Assembly (NCBI GenBank): GCA_900546105.1
Contig: URBP01000103.1
Location: forward strand, 1 to 6,020
Length of the DNA stretch: 6,020 bases
DNA from: an uncultured Collinsella sp.
GTDB taxonomy: Bacteria; Actinomycetota; Coriobacteriia; Coriobacteriales; Coriobacteriaceae
Direction of reading: 5' to 3'
Shown: piece after piece, positions 5,371-6,020 of the stretch
How the letters are laid out: each line of letters begins with the position of its first letter
Position numbering within the stretch: the stretch's first letter is position 1
Made by a program: the position numbers and the translations under genes
The notes under the pieces: model-generated
Database searches by the model: none
Told to the model about the DNA's origin: nothing
What the model saw: only the letters and a program-made list of their open reading frames with translations

Positions 5371-6006
5371 TTGGACAGCTATTTTACTTTGCAATCGAAT
5401 ATTGAGGCTACGGGTGAGTTCGTCGATCGCAAGAGTCGGTTTATTGCCCAGCTGGTCCATATTGAGTCCGAGGACGAGGCGAATGCCTTTATCGAGATGG
5501 TTCGCAAGCGTCATTACGACGCTCGACACAATGTTCCCGCGTGGATTTTGGTCGATGGACGCGAGCGTCAGAGCGATGACGGCGAGCCGAGCCGTACGAG
5601 CGGCATGCCGACGCTCGAGGTGCTGCGCGGTGCGGGGCTCAAAAATGTTTGCTGCGTAGTGACGCGCTATTTTGGTGGTACGTTGTTGGGGCCGGGCGGC
5701 TTGGTTCGCGCCTATACTGCGGCGACGCAAGCGGCGGTGGCTGCGGCTCAGGAAGCCGGGCAGATCGTTGAGATGACGAGCGTCGTGCCGGTTGATGTAC
5801 GTGTGGCCTATCCGCAATACGAGCAGGTGCTTCGCTTGGCGCAGGATTCGGGTGCCAAGGTTGCGGATACCGATTACGCGGATGCCGTGACGATTCATTT
5901 GGTGTTTAAGGCGGGGGAGCAGGAGCCATTTTGTGCCAAGATGCGCGAGCTTATGGCGGGGCGCGAGGAGATCGAGGTCGGCGCTCCCGAATTTGCCGAG
6001 TTCTAA
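5371..6006 (+). CDS. yigZ: YigZ/IMPACT family protein (UPF0029)
   Basis: Member of the conserved YigZ (YvyE) family, which shares an N-terminal domain with eukaryotic IMPACT. The biochemical role in bacteria is not settled; roles linked to translation or nucleic-acid binding have been suggested. The 211 residues match the usual length of about 200-215. The IMPACT-type domain covers roughly 14-125, with KSRFIA (21-26), DGEPSRTSGMP (70-80) and the family signature RYFGGTLLGPGGLVRAY starting at R99. A DUF1949-like C-terminal domain follows from about 138. Two adjacent TTG codons (5368 and 5371) could start translation. I chose 5371 because GAGGGG at 5360-5365 is then five bases away, against only two bases for 5368. 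No in-frame ATG lies upstream of the conserved domain. The gene stands alone downstream of the rnpB region; no partner such as a potassium transporter gene is visible. Confidence 0.93.
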   Translation: MDSYFTLQSNIEATGEFVDRKSRFIAQLVHIESEDEANAFIEMVRKRHYDARHNVPAWILVDGRERQSDDGEPSRTSGMPTLEVLRGAGLKNVCCVVTRYFGGTLLGPGGLVRAYTAATQAAVAAAQEAGQIVEMTSVVPVDVRVAYPQYEQVLRLAQDSGAKVADTDYADAVTIHLVFKAGEQEPFCAKMRELMAGREEIEVGAPEFAEF

Positions 6007-6020
6007 CGACGACGGCCGGC

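Noticed and set aside
5165..5659. Plus-strand frame with a hydrophobic, membrane-like stretch before and over yigZ
   Set aside because: It starts at TTG without a ribosome binding site, overlaps most of the yigZ signature domain out of frame, and becomes Arg/Ser-rich there, as shadow frames do.
5197..5898. 233-residue minus-strand frame opposite yigZ
   Set aside because: Antisense shadow of yigZ with no recognisable motif.

Overview
The window looks like a core chromosomal segment of a high-GC Gram-positive bacterium. I suspect the Coriobacteriia, most likely Collinsella or a close relative. That is inferred from the GC-rich codon use, the four-domain ribosomal protein S1, the TTG start codons and general gene character; no database search was done. 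I see no insertion sequence, CRISPR array, phage gene or tRNA.

Layout, left to right. (1) rpiB, ribose-5-phosphate isomerase B, on the minus strand (56-523). (2) A 271-bp divergent intergenic region (524-794) with a perfect 16-bp palindrome flanked by inverted TGCTAAAG-type elements, probably operator DNA. (3) An L-cysteine desulfidase (CyuA/YhaM family) gene on the plus strand (795-2114), with an unusually high cysteine content and a cysteine as its last residue. (4) A HAD-superfamily hydrolase on the minus strand, converging on cyuA so tightly that the two stop codons share one CTAG; its 5' end is uncertain. (5) A divergent regulatory region leading to rpsA. (6) rpsA (ribosomal protein S1, 3164-4330, TTG start), whose Shine-Dalgarno sequence sits inside a GC-rich hairpin, followed by a textbook intrinsic terminator. 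(7) A non-coding stretch with a GC hairpin and an extended -10 promoter. (8) rnpB, the class A RNase P RNA (about 4654-5013). (9) A non-coding stretch dominated by a long inverted repeat (5032-5129). (10) A YigZ/IMPACT-family gene with a TTG start (5371-6006).

Functionally, the translation and RNA-processing core (rpsA, rnpB) sits among metabolic or maintenance genes: pentose phosphate isomerisation, cysteine breakdown, an unassigned phosphatase and YigZ. The genes do not form one operon. Nearly every junction is divergent, convergent or separated by structured non-coding DNA, so each probably has its own promoter. I found no clear new multi-gene system. The points most worth checking are the rpsA leader hairpin, the long inverted repeat after rnpB, the palindrome cluster between rpiB and cyuA, the C-terminal cysteine of the desulfidase, and the start codon of the HAD gene.
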